Notes: generated from the sequence alone by a model not told the origin. Positions 1 through 7,554 are shown, counted from the first letter of the stretch. The stretch is 23,636 bases of DNA from Gracilibacteraceae bacterium (GCA_031255985.1 JAIRRL010000165.1:1-23636), one strand, 5' to 3'. Numbers and translations: made by a program.

Positions 1-12
1 CTCTTCCGATCT
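1..12. other. Illumina adapter remnant at contig edge
   Basis: The first 12 bases (CTCTTCCGATCT) are identical to the 3' end of the common Illumina sequencing adapter; the reverse complement, AGATCGGAAGAG, is the usual adapter read-through sequence. It lies exactly at the window edge, inside the truncated LysR gene. It should be treated as non-genomic, and the gene should be considered to end at about base 13 because the assembly ends there. Confidence 0.9.
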
Positions 13-460
13 TGATAACGCCGATATCCGCTTCGCTTCGGGCCATGCGCTCGACGATTTCCAGCGGATTGAAGGTTTTGACCACGAGCGTCTCCGGCAG
101 ATTTTTGCGGGTGAATATCTTGATCGCGTCATAAACGAAGGTTTCCAGATTGCGCGGTTGAGTCAGGATATGCAAATTGCCGCCGCGCAAATGGGGCGAA
201 TTGTCATATTTGGAAAAATCTGATATAAAATGTTTGTATCTGTCTACAATCTCCTGGGCGACCGGGAGAAACTTTGCCCCGGCTTCACTCAATATTACCC
301 CCGTCCGCGAGCGGATCAGCAAGGTCACGCCCAGCTCTTTTTCCATGCTTTGGATGATCTTGCTCATGGCTTGAGGCGATATATAAAGCGTTTCCGCCGC
401 GCGGTGGATTGAGCGCGTTTCGGCAAGACTGATGAAATATCTCATATGTTCGATGCGCAT
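13..460 (-). CDS. LysR-family transcriptional regulator, 3' end missing
   Basis: About 149 N-terminal residues are visible. The protein starts MRIEHMRYFISLAET and continues with a typical LysR winged helix-turn-helix over residues 1-60 (a segment reading HRAAETLYISPQAMSKIIQ, then LGVTLLIRSRTGVILSEAG). The start of the effector-binding domain follows, with a glycine pair (RGGNLHI) and then a segment ending at the window edge. The ATG at 460 is preceded by GGAGGG at 465-470. The gene is read away from the permease at 669, the classic arrangement in which a LysR protein controls its divergent neighbour and itself. Its inducer cannot be read from the sequence; the neighbours suggest a small organic acid or aldehyde precursor. 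The missing C-terminus is caused by the contig edge, not by a mutation. Confidence 0.9.
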
Positions 461-504
461 TTTACCCTCCGTTTCACGGCGCGGCCAGGGAGTGAAACAA
501 GGTA

Positions 505-533
505 ATTATCGCACAAGCTGACAGCTGTGTCAA
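505..533 (-). promoter_or_regulatory. Promoter of the LysR gene with overlapping inverted repeat
   Basis: On the minus strand TTGACA (533-528) and GATAAT (510-505) are separated by 17 bases, a near-consensus sigma-A/sigma-70 promoter. An inverted repeat TGACA-N4-TGTCA (519-532) covers the -35 box, a position suited to repression of the gene by its own product. Confidence 0.7.
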
Positions 534-551
534 CTTTTTTTTGATACTATA

Positions 552-576
552 TTGTATAAAATTTCTGATTATACAA
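552..576. promoter_or_regulatory. Candidate LysR operator (8-bp inverted repeat)
   Basis: TTGTATAA (552-559) and TTATACAA (569-576) form a perfect 8-bp inverted repeat with a 9-base spacer. An overlapping ATAC-N6-GTAT element (544-557) resembles LysR-family half-site spacing. Both sit just upstream of the permease promoter, where a LysR activator would bind. Binding is inferred from position and symmetry only. Confidence 0.5.
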
Positions 577-591
577 AAATATTGAAACTGT

Positions 592-600
592 TGATATAAT
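592..600 (+). promoter_or_regulatory. Extended -10 promoter of the permease gene
   Basis: TGATATAAT at 592-600 is a perfect extended -10 element (TGnTATAAT). There is no good -35 box at the proper distance: 572-577 reads TACAAA and lies inside the inverted repeat. A weak -35 with a strong -10 is common in activator-dependent promoters, fitting control by the divergent LysR protein. Confidence 0.55.
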
Positions 601-668
601 TTCCCTATAGCAGAGCGCTCGCGAACAATTGTCTAAAATTAAATATCCCATAAATAACGGAGGTGCTT

Positions 669-2135
669 ATGACAACCGGAGCCGCCGCTACTAAGGTTAA
701 TGTCGCAAGATATGTAAACAGCGCGATCACAGTCCTGTTGATGATAGTGATCGGACAGCTGCCGCCCTTTGGCCAGGTATCAGAAGTGGGTATGAGAATA
801 CTCGGAGTTTTTATAGGGATGCTCTATGGCTGGATCACGGTCGATATTCTCTGGCCAAGCCTGTTGGGAATCGTCGGTCTGGGTTTGAGCGGATTTTTTA
901 CGGTCAACAGCGCTATGGCCGGCGCGTGGGGGAATCCAAACCTGCTCATGACATTTTCTTCCGCCATATTCGCCGCCGTCTTTGACGCCTGCAAGGTGTC
1001 TGATCTCATCGCCGCCTGGTGCCTGTCCCGCAAATTCATCAAGGGGAGGGCCTGGGTGCTTGCCGGCATGTTGGCGCTGGCTAACGGACTGATCGGCATA
1101 TTTGCCAACGGTATCGCGGGTATTTTCCTGCTTTGGACAGTCATCCTCAAGATCGCCAAATACTGCGGCTTGCCCAAAGGCGATCGGTTCATCTCCTTCC
1201 TTTTATCGATCGTCGTGTTTACGGGAATCTCCGCCGGTTGTTCCGTACCGTTCCGGGGCGGGGCGATCATATTCCTTGGGTTTGCCAACTCCGGCGAGGC
1301 GGGCGCGATCGTAACTCCGAGCTACGCCTCGTTTCTTCTCTACATGGTGTTCATTTACGCCGTTTCATTTTTCCTGCTGATCATCTGCACGAAACTCTTC
1401 ATAAAAATGGACGTCAGCCGGATTACCATGCCGGACGAGATCATAAGCGAACTAAAACAAAATAAAATCAATTTCGAGCAGAAGGTGGGCGTCGTCGTCA
1501 CGGCTTTGTTTTTCATCATGCTTTTCCTGCCCGGCATTTTGCCCGCCGACGCGCCCGGCGTTTCCTGGCTGTCGTCCTTGGGGCTGATCGGAGTGAGCTT
1601 CCTGCTGCTTGTAGGCTTATCTATCCTGCAAAAACCGGATGGTACGCCTTTTATCATCGTTGCTGAATGTCATAAAAATATACCGTGGCCGGTGCTGTGG
1701 CTTTTCGGCGCGACCTTTCCGCTGGCGGACGCGATGAAGGCGCCGGAGACCGGGATCATGGCTACGGTCAACGCGGGACTTGTACCGCTTGTGAGCGATA
1801 TGAGCCTCTTCACGTTTATGGCGCTTTGCACTTTGGTTCTGGGCGTAGTGACCCAATTCACGCATAATATGGTCTTGGGCGCGATGTTTTTGCCCGTTCT
1901 CTGTCCTTTGGCGGCTCAATTAGGCGGCAACGCGACGGTCATGTTTTTCCTGGGCTACATCATCTTAAATTGCGCCTATGTGACGCCGGCGGCTTCCATG
2001 CAGGCGGGCTTTGTCCACGGCCATCCGGATATCGCCACGCGGGACGCCTATATCTTCGGCATCCTGCTCCTGGTTTTAACCTATCTGGTGCTGATGGTCA
2101 TCGGGATCCCTCTGGGCAATATGGTATTCAAGTAA
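669..2135 (+). CDS. DASS/SLC13-like anion (carboxylate) permease
   Basis: A 488-residue polytopic membrane protein with roughly 11-13 hydrophobic segments and no other domain. Two-fold internal organisation is suggested by a first-half segment with NGIAGIFLLW and GGAIIFLGFANSGEAGA, and a second-half segment reading TQFTHNMVLGAMFLPV, which sits where DASS/SLC13 carriers have their second substrate and sodium-binding SNT motif. Such carriers import di- and tricarboxylates or sulfate with sodium. I start it at the ATG at 669, since GGAGG at 659-663 gives a 5-base spacing; the GTG at 663 is part of that ribosome binding site. It is divergent from a LysR gene and followed by an aldehyde dehydrogenase, so it probably takes up a carboxylate used in the same pathway. 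The substrate is not resolvable, and the superfamily is more certain than the family. Confidence 0.75.
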   Translation: MTTGAAATKVNVARYVNSAITVLLMIVIGQLPPFGQVSEVGMRILGVFIGMLYGWITVDILWPSLLGIVGLGLSGFFTVNSAMAGAWGNPNLLMTFSSAIFAAVFDACKVSDLIAAWCLSRKFIKGRAWVLAGMLALANGLIGIFANGIAGIFLLWTVILKIAKYCGLPKGDRFISFLLSIVVFTGISAGCSVPFRGGAIIFLGFANSGEAGAIVTPSYASFLLYMVFIYAVSFFLLIICTKLFIKMDVSRITMPDEIISELKQNKINFEQKVGVVVTALFFIMLFLPGILPADAPGVSWLSSLGLIGVSFLLLVGLSILQKPDGTPFIIVAECHKNIPWPVLWLFGATFPLADAMKAPETGIMATVNAGLVPLVSDMSLFTFMALCTLVLGVVTQFTHNMVLGAMFLPVLCPLAAQLGGNATVMFFLGYIILNCAYVTPAASMQAGFVHGHPDIATRDAYIFGILLLVLTYLVLMVIGIPLGNMVFK

Positions 2136-2150
2136 GGGGCGCTTTACGGC

Positions 2151-2190
2151 AAAAATACGGGCTGCCCCTGCCGGCAGCCTGTATTTTTTT
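2151..2190 (+). terminator. Intrinsic terminator after the permease
   Basis: A 16-bp stem (2151-2166 with 2173-2188, one G-U pair), a 6-base loop CCTGCC and a run of eight T. The A-tract on the left arm pairs with the T-tract, so it may act on both strands. It lies 16 bases after the permease stop and separates it from the aldehyde dehydrogenase transcript. Confidence 0.85.
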
Positions 2191-2210
2191 TGCCGCGGGG
2201 CAAAAAATAT

Positions 2211-2224
2211 TGTAAGCGCTTGAA
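2211..2224 (+). promoter_or_regulatory. Possible cre-like catabolite control site
   Basis: TGTAAGCGCTTGAA resembles the CcpA cre consensus (TGWNANCGNTNWCA), with two mismatches near the 3' end, and contains the palindrome AAGCGCTT. It lies 8 bases upstream of the -35 box of the aldehyde dehydrogenase promoter. The match is imperfect and the presence of CcpA in this genome is not known from the window. Confidence 0.3.
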
Positions 2225-2231
2225 TAATCAA

Positions 2232-2260
2232 TTGAAAAAGTCTCATTAATCAGTTAAAAT
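2232..2260 (+). promoter_or_regulatory. Promoter of aldA
   Basis: TTGAAA (2232-2237), a 17-base spacer, then TAAAAT (2255-2260). Transcription would start near 2267, leaving a leader of about 40 bases before the ribosome binding site at 2295-2303. With the terminator just upstream, the dehydrogenase appears to have its own transcript. Confidence 0.7.
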
Positions 2261-2309
2261 GAATTTGTTCGCAATTACATCAACAAATTTTTGACGGGGG
2301 TGATTGATC

Positions 2310-3743
2310 ATGGAAACATATCGGCAGTATATCAACGGGGCGTTTGTCGATGCGCGTTCAGGCGAATGGATTGAAGTGGAAAACCCGTTCACCGGCCAAA
2401 TTACAGCCCGCGTTCCCAAAGGCGACGCGAGAGACGCTTCTGACGCGCTCGAAGCGGCGAAAGCGGCTCAGACGGCCTGGTCGCGGCAAACTCCCTCCGC
2501 CCGCGCGGCGTATTTGAAGCGGATGGCCGAACTGATTCGCGCCAACAGGGTGGAGTTAGCCCGGATTCTTGTCGCGGAGCAGGCGAAAATCCTTCCTCTG
2601 GCCCAAGTGGAAGTAGACTTCACCGCCGACTATTTTGACTATTATGCCGGTTGGGCGAGAATTTATGAAGGCGAAATCATCAACAGCGACCGGCCGAATG
2701 AAAACATTTTCTTGTTCCGCAAGCCGATCGGCGTCGTAGCGGGGATATGTCCGTGGAATTTCCCGTTTTTTGTGATGGCCCGCAAGGTGGCGCCGGCGCT
2801 TTTGACGGGTTGCGCCATTGTGCTTAAACCCAGCAGTTTAACCCCGAACACGACTTTCGCTTTCGCCCAAATGGCCGCCTCTTTGGATCTGCCGAAAGGC
2901 GTGCTGAATTTTGTTTCGGGCGGAGGTTCGACTATGGGCGAGGCCCTGGTTAATCATCCCGTTACCGATATGGTTTCATTGACGGGAAGCGTGGAAGCCG
3001 GGCAAAAAATTATCAGCGCCTCGGCGGAGAAGGTGATGAAGGTCTCGCTGGAACTGGGCGGGAAGGCGCCGGCTATTGTGTTTGCCGACGCGGATCTGGA
3101 TCTCGCGGTCAAAAGCGTTTTGGATTCGCGCGTGATCTTCAGCGGCCAGGTCTGCAACTGCGCCGAGCGCGCCTATGTGGATCGCAGAATCTATGAGCCG
3201 TTTATGAGCAAATTGGCGGCGGCGTTTAAAGCAGTCGCTTACGGCGATCCAATGGCTGAGCCGGCGCCGGCCATGAGCAGCCAGATTGACAAGACCCAGC
3301 GGGACAGAATCGACCAGATGGTGAAGCGCGCGGTCGCGGAAGGGGCGGAAATTGTCACCGGCGGCAAAATTCCCGAAACCGAAACCGGATATTTCTATGA
3401 GCCGACTTTGCTGACCAAAGTCCGGCAGGACATGGAGATTGTACAGAAGGAAGTCTTTGGGCCGGTGCTGCCGGTGCTGCCGTTTGACGAATATGAGGAG
3501 GCCATCGCCCTGGCCAACGACTGCGAATACGGTCTCACTTCGTCTGTGTTTACCACCAATATCAATATCGTGATGCAGGCTGTTAAAGATCTCAAGTTCG
3601 GGGAAACCTACGTCAACCGCGAGCATTTCGAGGGGATGCAGGGATTCCACGCCGGCTGGCGCAAATCCGGCATTGGCGGCGCCGACGGCAAACACGGGCT
3701 GATGGAATACTTGCAGACCCAGGTCGCCTATATTCAGTTTTGA
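2310..3743 (+). CDS. aldA: Aldehyde dehydrogenase, AldA (lactaldehyde dehydrogenase) type
   Basis: A 477-residue NAD-dependent aldehyde dehydrogenase of full length (E. coli AldA is 479). Visible landmarks are PWNFPFF with Asn150, VLKPS with Lys173, the cofactor loop FVSGGG, SLTGSVEAG, the general base in LELGGKAP (Glu248) and the catalytic cysteine in SGQVCNCAER (Cys282). Stretches such as EGEIINSDRPNENIFLF and FHAGWRKSGIGGADGKHG match my recollection of E. coli AldA closely, so oxidation of L-lactaldehyde or glycolaldehyde to the acid is the best guess; succinate semialdehyde is possible. The ATG at 2310 follows GGGGGTGA at 2296-2303; an in-frame TTG at 2304 lacks proper spacing. Its neighbours, a carboxylate permease and a LysR regulator, indicate a small catabolic locus. 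Confidence 0.88.
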   Translation: METYRQYINGAFVDARSGEWIEVENPFTGQITARVPKGDARDASDALEAAKAAQTAWSRQTPSARAAYLKRMAELIRANRVELARILVAEQAKILPLAQVEVDFTADYFDYYAGWARIYEGEIINSDRPNENIFLFRKPIGVVAGICPWNFPFFVMARKVAPALLTGCAIVLKPSSLTPNTTFAFAQMAASLDLPKGVLNFVSGGGSTMGEALVNHPVTDMVSLTGSVEAGQKIISASAEKVMKVSLELGGKAPAIVFADADLDLAVKSVLDSRVIFSGQVCNCAERAYVDRRIYEPFMSKLAAAFKAVAYGDPMAEPAPAMSSQIDKTQRDRIDQMVKRAVAEGAEIVTGGKIPETETGYFYEPTLLTKVRQDMEIVQKEVFGPVLPVLPFDEYEEAIALANDCEYGLTSSVFTTNINIVMQAVKDLKFGETYVNREHFEGMQGFHAGWRKSGIGGADGKHGLMEYLQTQVAYIQF

Positions 3744-3794
3744 GCGCGTAAGCGGATCCCGGCGAACAAATCGGTAATCGATCCGGAAGGGATT

Positions 3795-3834
3795 AAACCC
3801 GGAAGCCCGGCATTATGTGGCTTCCGGGTTTTTT
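3795..3834 (+). terminator. Intrinsic terminator after aldA
   Basis: A perfect 13-bp stem (3795-3807 with 3819-3831, containing CCCGGAAGCC / GGCTTCCGGG), an 11-base loop, and a T-run at 3829-3834. It ends the aldA transcript before the greA promoter. Confidence 0.9.
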
Positions 3835-3871
3835 GCCTTCATCCCGGCCCGCAAAGCCGGGATAAAATTGA

Positions 3872-3900
3872 TTGACAAGGCCGGAAGCTTTTCTTATAAT
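3872..3900 (+). promoter_or_regulatory. Consensus promoter of the greA-lysS operon
   Basis: TTGACA (3872-3877), a 17-base spacer and TATAAT (3895-3900), both boxes perfect. This is expected to be strong and constitutive. The leader up to the greA start is about 105 bases and contains a GGCGGC-AA-GCCGCC hairpin (3917-3930) and a second GC-rich fold at about 3959-3988. Confidence 0.88.
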
Positions 3901-4011
3901 CTTAATTATCCGGCCGGGCGGCAAGCCGCCGGGAATAATCCGGAGGACGCGCGCGATAGGGCGGCTCTTTTATGAGCGTTTTGCGCCCGGCGCGGAAAGG
4001 AATGGGCGTAC

Positions 4012-4482
4012 ATGTCAGGGAAAGAAGTTATTCTCACTGTTGACGGGATGAAAAAAATGGAGGAAGAGCTGGACTTGCTGAAAACCCAGCGGCGCAAAGA
4101 GGTGGCGGGCCGCCTCAAGCAGGCGATAGAATTCGGCGACATCAGCGAAAATTCCGAGTATGAGGACGCGAAAAACGAACAGGCTTTTATTGAAGGACGC
4201 ATTATCACCCTGGAAGAAATGCTCCGCAACGCCAGAGTCATAGACGACAACGAAGACCGGGACGCGGTGACGCTGGGCAGTACGGTACTGTTGCGGGATA
4301 TGGAAAACGCGGTGGAGGAAACATACATGATCGTCGGATCGGCGGAAGCCGATCCCATGTCCAATAAAATTTCCAACGAATCGCCGGTCGGCAAGGCTGT
4401 GCTGGGACAAAACAAGGGCAGCGTGATTGAGGTCGTCGCCCCGGTTGGCGCCATCTCCTATCAGATTGTCGATATACGTTAG
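4012..4482 (+). CDS. greA: Transcription elongation factor GreA
   Basis: 156 residues, the normal length for GreA. The N-terminal half is the antiparallel coiled coil (residues about 8-78: a lysine/arginine- and glutamate-rich stretch beginning GMKKMEEELDLLK) with the acidic tip in GDISENSEYEDAK, which enters the RNA polymerase secondary channel and stimulates cleavage of backtracked RNA. The C-terminal FKBP-like domain ends with SPVGKAVLGQNKGSVIEV and a short final strand. The ATG at 4012 has AAAGGA at 3996-4001. lysS begins 19 bases after the stop with its own ribosome binding site; the greA-lysS pair is common in Bacillota and supports a two-gene operon. Confidence 0.96.
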   Translation: MSGKEVILTVDGMKKMEEELDLLKTQRRKEVAGRLKQAIEFGDISENSEYEDAKNEQAFIEGRIITLEEMLRNARVIDDNEDRDAVTLGSTVLLRDMENAVEETYMIVGSAEADPMSNKISNESPVGKAVLGQNKGSVIEVVAPVGAISYQIVDIR

Positions 4483-4501
4483 AGTAAGAGCGGAGGCGGA
4501 T

Positions 4502-5992
4502 ATGGACGGAATAAACAGCGGCGGCGCGCCGGCGGCTTACACGGGCGACGTGCTGCGGGTGCGTCTTGACAAAATGACGAAACTGCGGGAACAGGGGATA
4601 GAGCCATACGCGGGCGGCTACGGGCGCACTCATCTCTCGGCGGAGATACACGCCGGTTTTGCCGGGTTGGAAAACACGGTCGTCGCGGTCGCCGGCCGTC
4701 TGATTTCCAAACGCGATATGGGCAAGAATATTTTCGCTCATATCCAGGACGGATCGGGCCGGATTCAGATTTACGCGCGCATCGACGCGCTGGGGGCGGA
4801 AAATTTCGCTCTCTGCAAAACCTTCGACGTCGGCGATATTATCGGCGTGAGCGGGGCGGTCTTCCGCACCCAAAAAGGAGAAGTGTCCGTGCGGGCGGAA
4901 ACGGTGACTATGCTGGCCAAATCCTTGCGCCCCCTGCCGGAGAAATTTCACGGTTTGACCAATGTCGATCTGCGGTACCGGCAGCGTTATCTCGACCTGA
5001 TCATGAACGAGGAATCACGGCAGGTGTTTTTGCGGCGCACGGCCGTCATCCGCACTATGCGCGATTATTTGGAAGAAAAAGGGTTTTTGGAGGTGGAGAC
5101 TCCCATCCTGCAGCCCATCGCGGGCGGCGCGGCGGCGCGGCCTTTTGTCACCCGGCATAACGCTCTGAACATGGATATGTTCCTGCGCATCGCGCCGGAG
5201 TTGCCGCTGAAACGGCTGGTGGTCGGCGGCCTGGAGCGTGTTTTTGAAATCGGGCGCAATTTTCGCAACGAGGGAATATCAATCCGCCATAACCCGGAAT
5301 TCACGATGATGGAACTCTATATGGCTTACGCTGATTATCACGATCTGATGGATTTGACCGAGGATATGATCCGGCGTATCGCCCGGATTGTGCCGGGAAC
5401 GGAAAAAATCACTTATCAGGGGACGGAGGTTTCCCTGGCGGGGCCCTGGCGGCGCCTGACCATGACGGAAGCCGTCCGCCTTTATGCCGGGGTGGATTTT
5501 ACCGCCATCAAAACAGACGAGGAAGCGCGGGCGGCGGCGCAGGCTCACGGACTGGAACTGCCGCCCGGCGCCGGCCGGGGGCGGGCGCTCAACGAGTTTT
5601 TTGAAAACCGGGCGGAAGCGGAGTTGATTCAACCGACTTTTATTACGGGACACCCGGTGGAGATCTCGCCTCTGGCCCGGCGCAACGACGAGCGCCCGGA
5701 GTATACCGACCGGTTTGAACTTTTTATATACGGACGGGAAATAGCCAACGGTTTTTCGGAATTAAACGATCCCGTTGATCAGCGCCGGCGTTTCGAGGCT
5801 CAGATGGCGGAACGGGCGCGGGGAGACGAAGAAGCGCATATGATGGATGAGGATTTCCTTCAGGCCTTGGAATACGGATTGCCGCCGACCGGCGGTCTGG
5901 GCGTCGGCGTTGACCGCCTGGTCATGCTGCTGACCGACGCCGCCTCCATTCGCGACGTGATCTTTTTTCCGGCTATGCGCGGCCTGGAATGA
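4502..5992 (+). CDS. lysS: Lysyl-tRNA synthetase, class II
   Basis: 496 residues. It charges tRNA-Lys with lysine in the cytoplasm. An N-terminal anticodon-binding OB fold covers about residues 58-138 (VAGRLISKRDMGKNIFAHI). The class II catalytic core follows: motif 1 region near 185-205, the hallmark PIAGGAAARPF, motif 2 in FEIGRNFRNEGISIRHNPEF (about 248-267) and motif 3 in GLGVGVDRLVMLL near the end. I place the start at the ATG at 4502, preceded by GGAGG at 4492-4496; the open frame extends upstream into greA, but that extension is not part of the family. No T-box leader precedes it; expression depends on the greA promoter. It ends 22 bases from the convergent recX gene, with no clear terminator between them. 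Confidence 0.97.
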   Translation: MDGINSGGAPAAYTGDVLRVRLDKMTKLREQGIEPYAGGYGRTHLSAEIHAGFAGLENTVVAVAGRLISKRDMGKNIFAHIQDGSGRIQIYARIDALGAENFALCKTFDVGDIIGVSGAVFRTQKGEVSVRAETVTMLAKSLRPLPEKFHGLTNVDLRYRQRYLDLIMNEESRQVFLRRTAVIRTMRDYLEEKGFLEVETPILQPIAGGAAARPFVTRHNALNMDMFLRIAPELPLKRLVVGGLERVFEIGRNFRNEGISIRHNPEFTMMELYMAYADYHDLMDLTEDMIRRIARIVPGTEKITYQGTEVSLAGPWRRLTMTEAVRLYAGVDFTAIKTDEEARAAAQAHGLELPPGAGRGRALNEFFENRAEAELIQPTFITGHPVEISPLARRNDERPEYTDRFELFIYGREIANGFSELNDPVDQRRRFEAQMAERARGDEEAHMMDEDFLQALEYGLPPTGGLGVGVDRLVMLLTDAASIRDVIFFPAMRGLE

Positions 5993-6014
5993 TTATTTCC
6001 GCCCTGGCCGGTAG

Positions 6015-6461
6015 TCAGCCGCAATAATTAAGCGCCTGGCGGATATGTCCGGCGCTGTAACCTTGCCGGTAAAGAGAGGCCGCGGTTTTTTCCGCCGCCG
6101 GGCCTTCTTTTTCCGCCAGGGCGCGGCGGCAATTGAGGACTTCCCGCTCCGGCGGGTATTCTTCCGCCAGCGCGGCGGCGATAATATCTTCTTCCACGCC
6201 GCGCTTCCGGATTTCGCATTGTATCCGCAGGCGCGAGCGCCGTTCCCGCCACAGGCGGCAATAGCGGCGCGCATAAGCTTCGTCGTCGATATAACGACAT
6301 TCCAAGAGCCTGGCGACGACGGCTTCGGTTTCCTCCGCCCCAAAACCGCGTTTGCGCAGCTTTTCCGTCAATTCACTGCCCGTATGCGCCCGACGCGACA
6401 GGAAGCGAAGGGCGGCGGCGAGAGGATCGCCGCCGTTTTTTTTGATCCGGTCATTCCTCAT
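6015..6461 (-). CDS. recX: RecA regulator RecX
   Basis: 148 residues, typical of RecX. The family is built of repeated three-helix units, recognisable here in ALRFLSRRAHTGSELTEKLRKRG, VARLLECRYIDDEAYARRY and IRKRGVEEDIIAAALAE, with a final unit ending RQGYSAGHIRQALNY. RecX binds within the RecA filament groove and modulates (usually limits) its activity. The ATG at 6461 is 10 bases downstream of the recA stop. An open frame continues upstream inside recA but is out of family, and no alternative start is present between the recA stop and 6461. No strong ribosome binding site is seen, so translation is probably coupled to recA, keeping regulator and target in proportion. Confidence 0.9.
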   Translation of the reverse strand: MRNDRIKKNGGDPLAAALRFLSRRAHTGSELTEKLRKRGFGAEETEAVVARLLECRYIDDEAYARRYCRLWRERRSRLRIQCEIRKRGVEEDIIAAALAEEYPPEREVLNCRRALAEKEGPAAEKTAASLYRQGYSAGHIRQALNYCG

Positions 6462-6471
6462 CGAGACTGAT

Positions 6472-7518
6472 TTACTCCAGCTCGCCCTCTTTGCCTTCCG
6501 CTCCGTGTTTTGCCGTTTTTGACGCGTTCTGGCGGATTTGTTCCCTGATTTTTTCTTCCACCTCGTTCGCCAAATCGCCGTTGCGGCGCAAGATCTCCTT
6601 GACGTTCTCACGCCCCTGGCCGAGCTTATCGCCGTTATACGAGTACCAGGAACCGGCTTTTTGCAAAACCTTGGTCTGTACGCCCAAATCAACCAGACTG
6701 CCCTCGCGCGATATGCCCTCCCCGTATATTATGTCGAACTCGGCGAAATTAAAAGGCGGCGCGACTTTGTTTTTGACGATTTTGACGCGGGTATGGTTGC
6801 CCAAAATCTCCTGTCCCTGCTTGATCACGTCCACTTTGCGCACATCCATCCGCACCGAGGAGTAAAATTTCAGCGCCCGGCCGCCGGTGGTAGTTTCCGG
6901 GCTGCCGAAAATTACGCCTACCTTCTCTCGCAGCTGGTTGATGAAAATAACGCAGGTTTTGGTTTTGCTGATGGCCCCGGTCAGCTTGCGCAGCGCCTGC
7001 GACATGAGGCGGGAGTGCAGTCCGACGTGCGCGTCGCCCATGTCGCCTTCGATCTCCAGGCGCGGCACGAGGGCGGCGACGGAGTCTATGACTATGACGT
7101 CCAGAGCGCCGCTGCGCACCAGCGCTTCGCATATTTCCAGCGCTTGCTCCCCCGTATCCGGCTGCGAAATGTACAGTTCATCCGTATCGACGCCCAGCGC
7201 CTTGGCATAGACGGGATCCAAGGCGTGTTCCGCGTCGATAAAAGCCGCTACGCCTTCGTGTTTTTGTGCTTCCGCGATGATATGCAGAGCGACGGTCGTT
7301 TTGCCTGACGATTCCGGCCCGTAGATCTCGATGACGCGCCCGCGCGGCACGCCGCCCACCCCCAGCGCTATGTCCAGGGCGATCGAGCCGGTGGGAATCA
7401 CCTCCACGGTCAGATTAGCCGCCGCCTCACCCAGCTTCATGATAGATCCCTTGCCAAACTGTTTTTCAATGTTGGCGAGCGCGGTATCGAGCGCTTTCAG
7501 CGTATCATTGTTTAACAC
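6472..7518 (-). CDS. recA: Recombinase RecA
   Basis: 348 residues. It forms the nucleoprotein filament for homologous recombination and stimulates LexA self-cleavage. The N-terminal helix and IEKQFGKGSIMKLGE are followed by Walker A GPESSGKT (residues 67-74), the Walker B segment VIVIDSVAAL, loop L1 near EIEGDMGDAHVGLHSRLMS, loop L2 starting FGSPETTTGGRALKFYSS, and a charged C-terminal tail rich in Lys and Glu. The GTG start at 7518 aligns with the known family N-terminus and has GGGGGAGGA at 7530-7522, a rather short spacing. A longer frame to 7548 would run through the LexA box and is unlikely. recX follows after 10 bases and pncC/cinA lies upstream on the same strand. Confidence 0.98.
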   Translation of the reverse strand: MLNNDTLKALDTALANIEKQFGKGSIMKLGEAAANLTVEVIPTGSIALDIALGVGGVPRGRVIEIYGPESSGKTTVALHIIAEAQKHEGVAAFIDAEHALDPVYAKALGVDTDELYISQPDTGEQALEICEALVRSGALDVIVIDSVAALVPRLEIEGDMGDAHVGLHSRLMSQALRKLTGAISKTKTCVIFINQLREKVGVIFGSPETTTGGRALKFYSSVRMDVRKVDVIKQGQEILGNHTRVKIVKNKVAPPFNFAEFDIIYGEGISREGSLVDLGVQTKVLQKAGSWYSYNGDKLGQGRENVKEILRRNGDLANEVEEKIREQIRQNASKTAKHGAEGKEGELE

Positions 7519-7538
7519 GAATCCTCCCCCTTCCTCCC

Positions 7539-7554
7539 GCGAACACATGTTCGC
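7539..7554. promoter_or_regulatory. LexA/DinR SOS box of recA
   Basis: GCGAACACATGTTCGC is an inverted repeat with 6-base arms and contains GAAC-N4-GTTC, the core of the Gram-positive LexA (DinR) box. It covers the expected transcription start 7-23 bases after the -10 box, so bound LexA would block recA initiation. Confidence 0.9.

Noticed and set aside
2976..3695. A 239-residue open frame on the minus strand inside aldA
   Set aside because: It is antisense to a clear aldehyde dehydrogenase, is rich in His, Arg and Phe as expected from a complementary reading of GC-rich DNA, and matches no family.
3972..4043. A short upstream reading frame (23 codons) overlapping the greA start
   Set aside because: There is no ribosome binding site before its ATG and its sequence shows no sign of selection, so a role in greA control is not supported.
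5993..6014. A bidirectional terminator between convergent lysS and recX
   Set aside because: The 22-base gap has ATTATT/AATAAT ends but no stable GC stem with a T-run, so I could not support a terminator.
6015..6692. A longer RecX reaching into recA (225 residues)
   Set aside because: The extra N-terminal 77 residues are an out-of-frame reading of recA with arginine-rich, non-family sequence; the ATG at 6461 gives a normal RecX.
6538..7308. A 256-residue plus-strand frame opposite recA
   Set aside because: It is the complement of recA, with no start signal and a composition typical of shadow frames.
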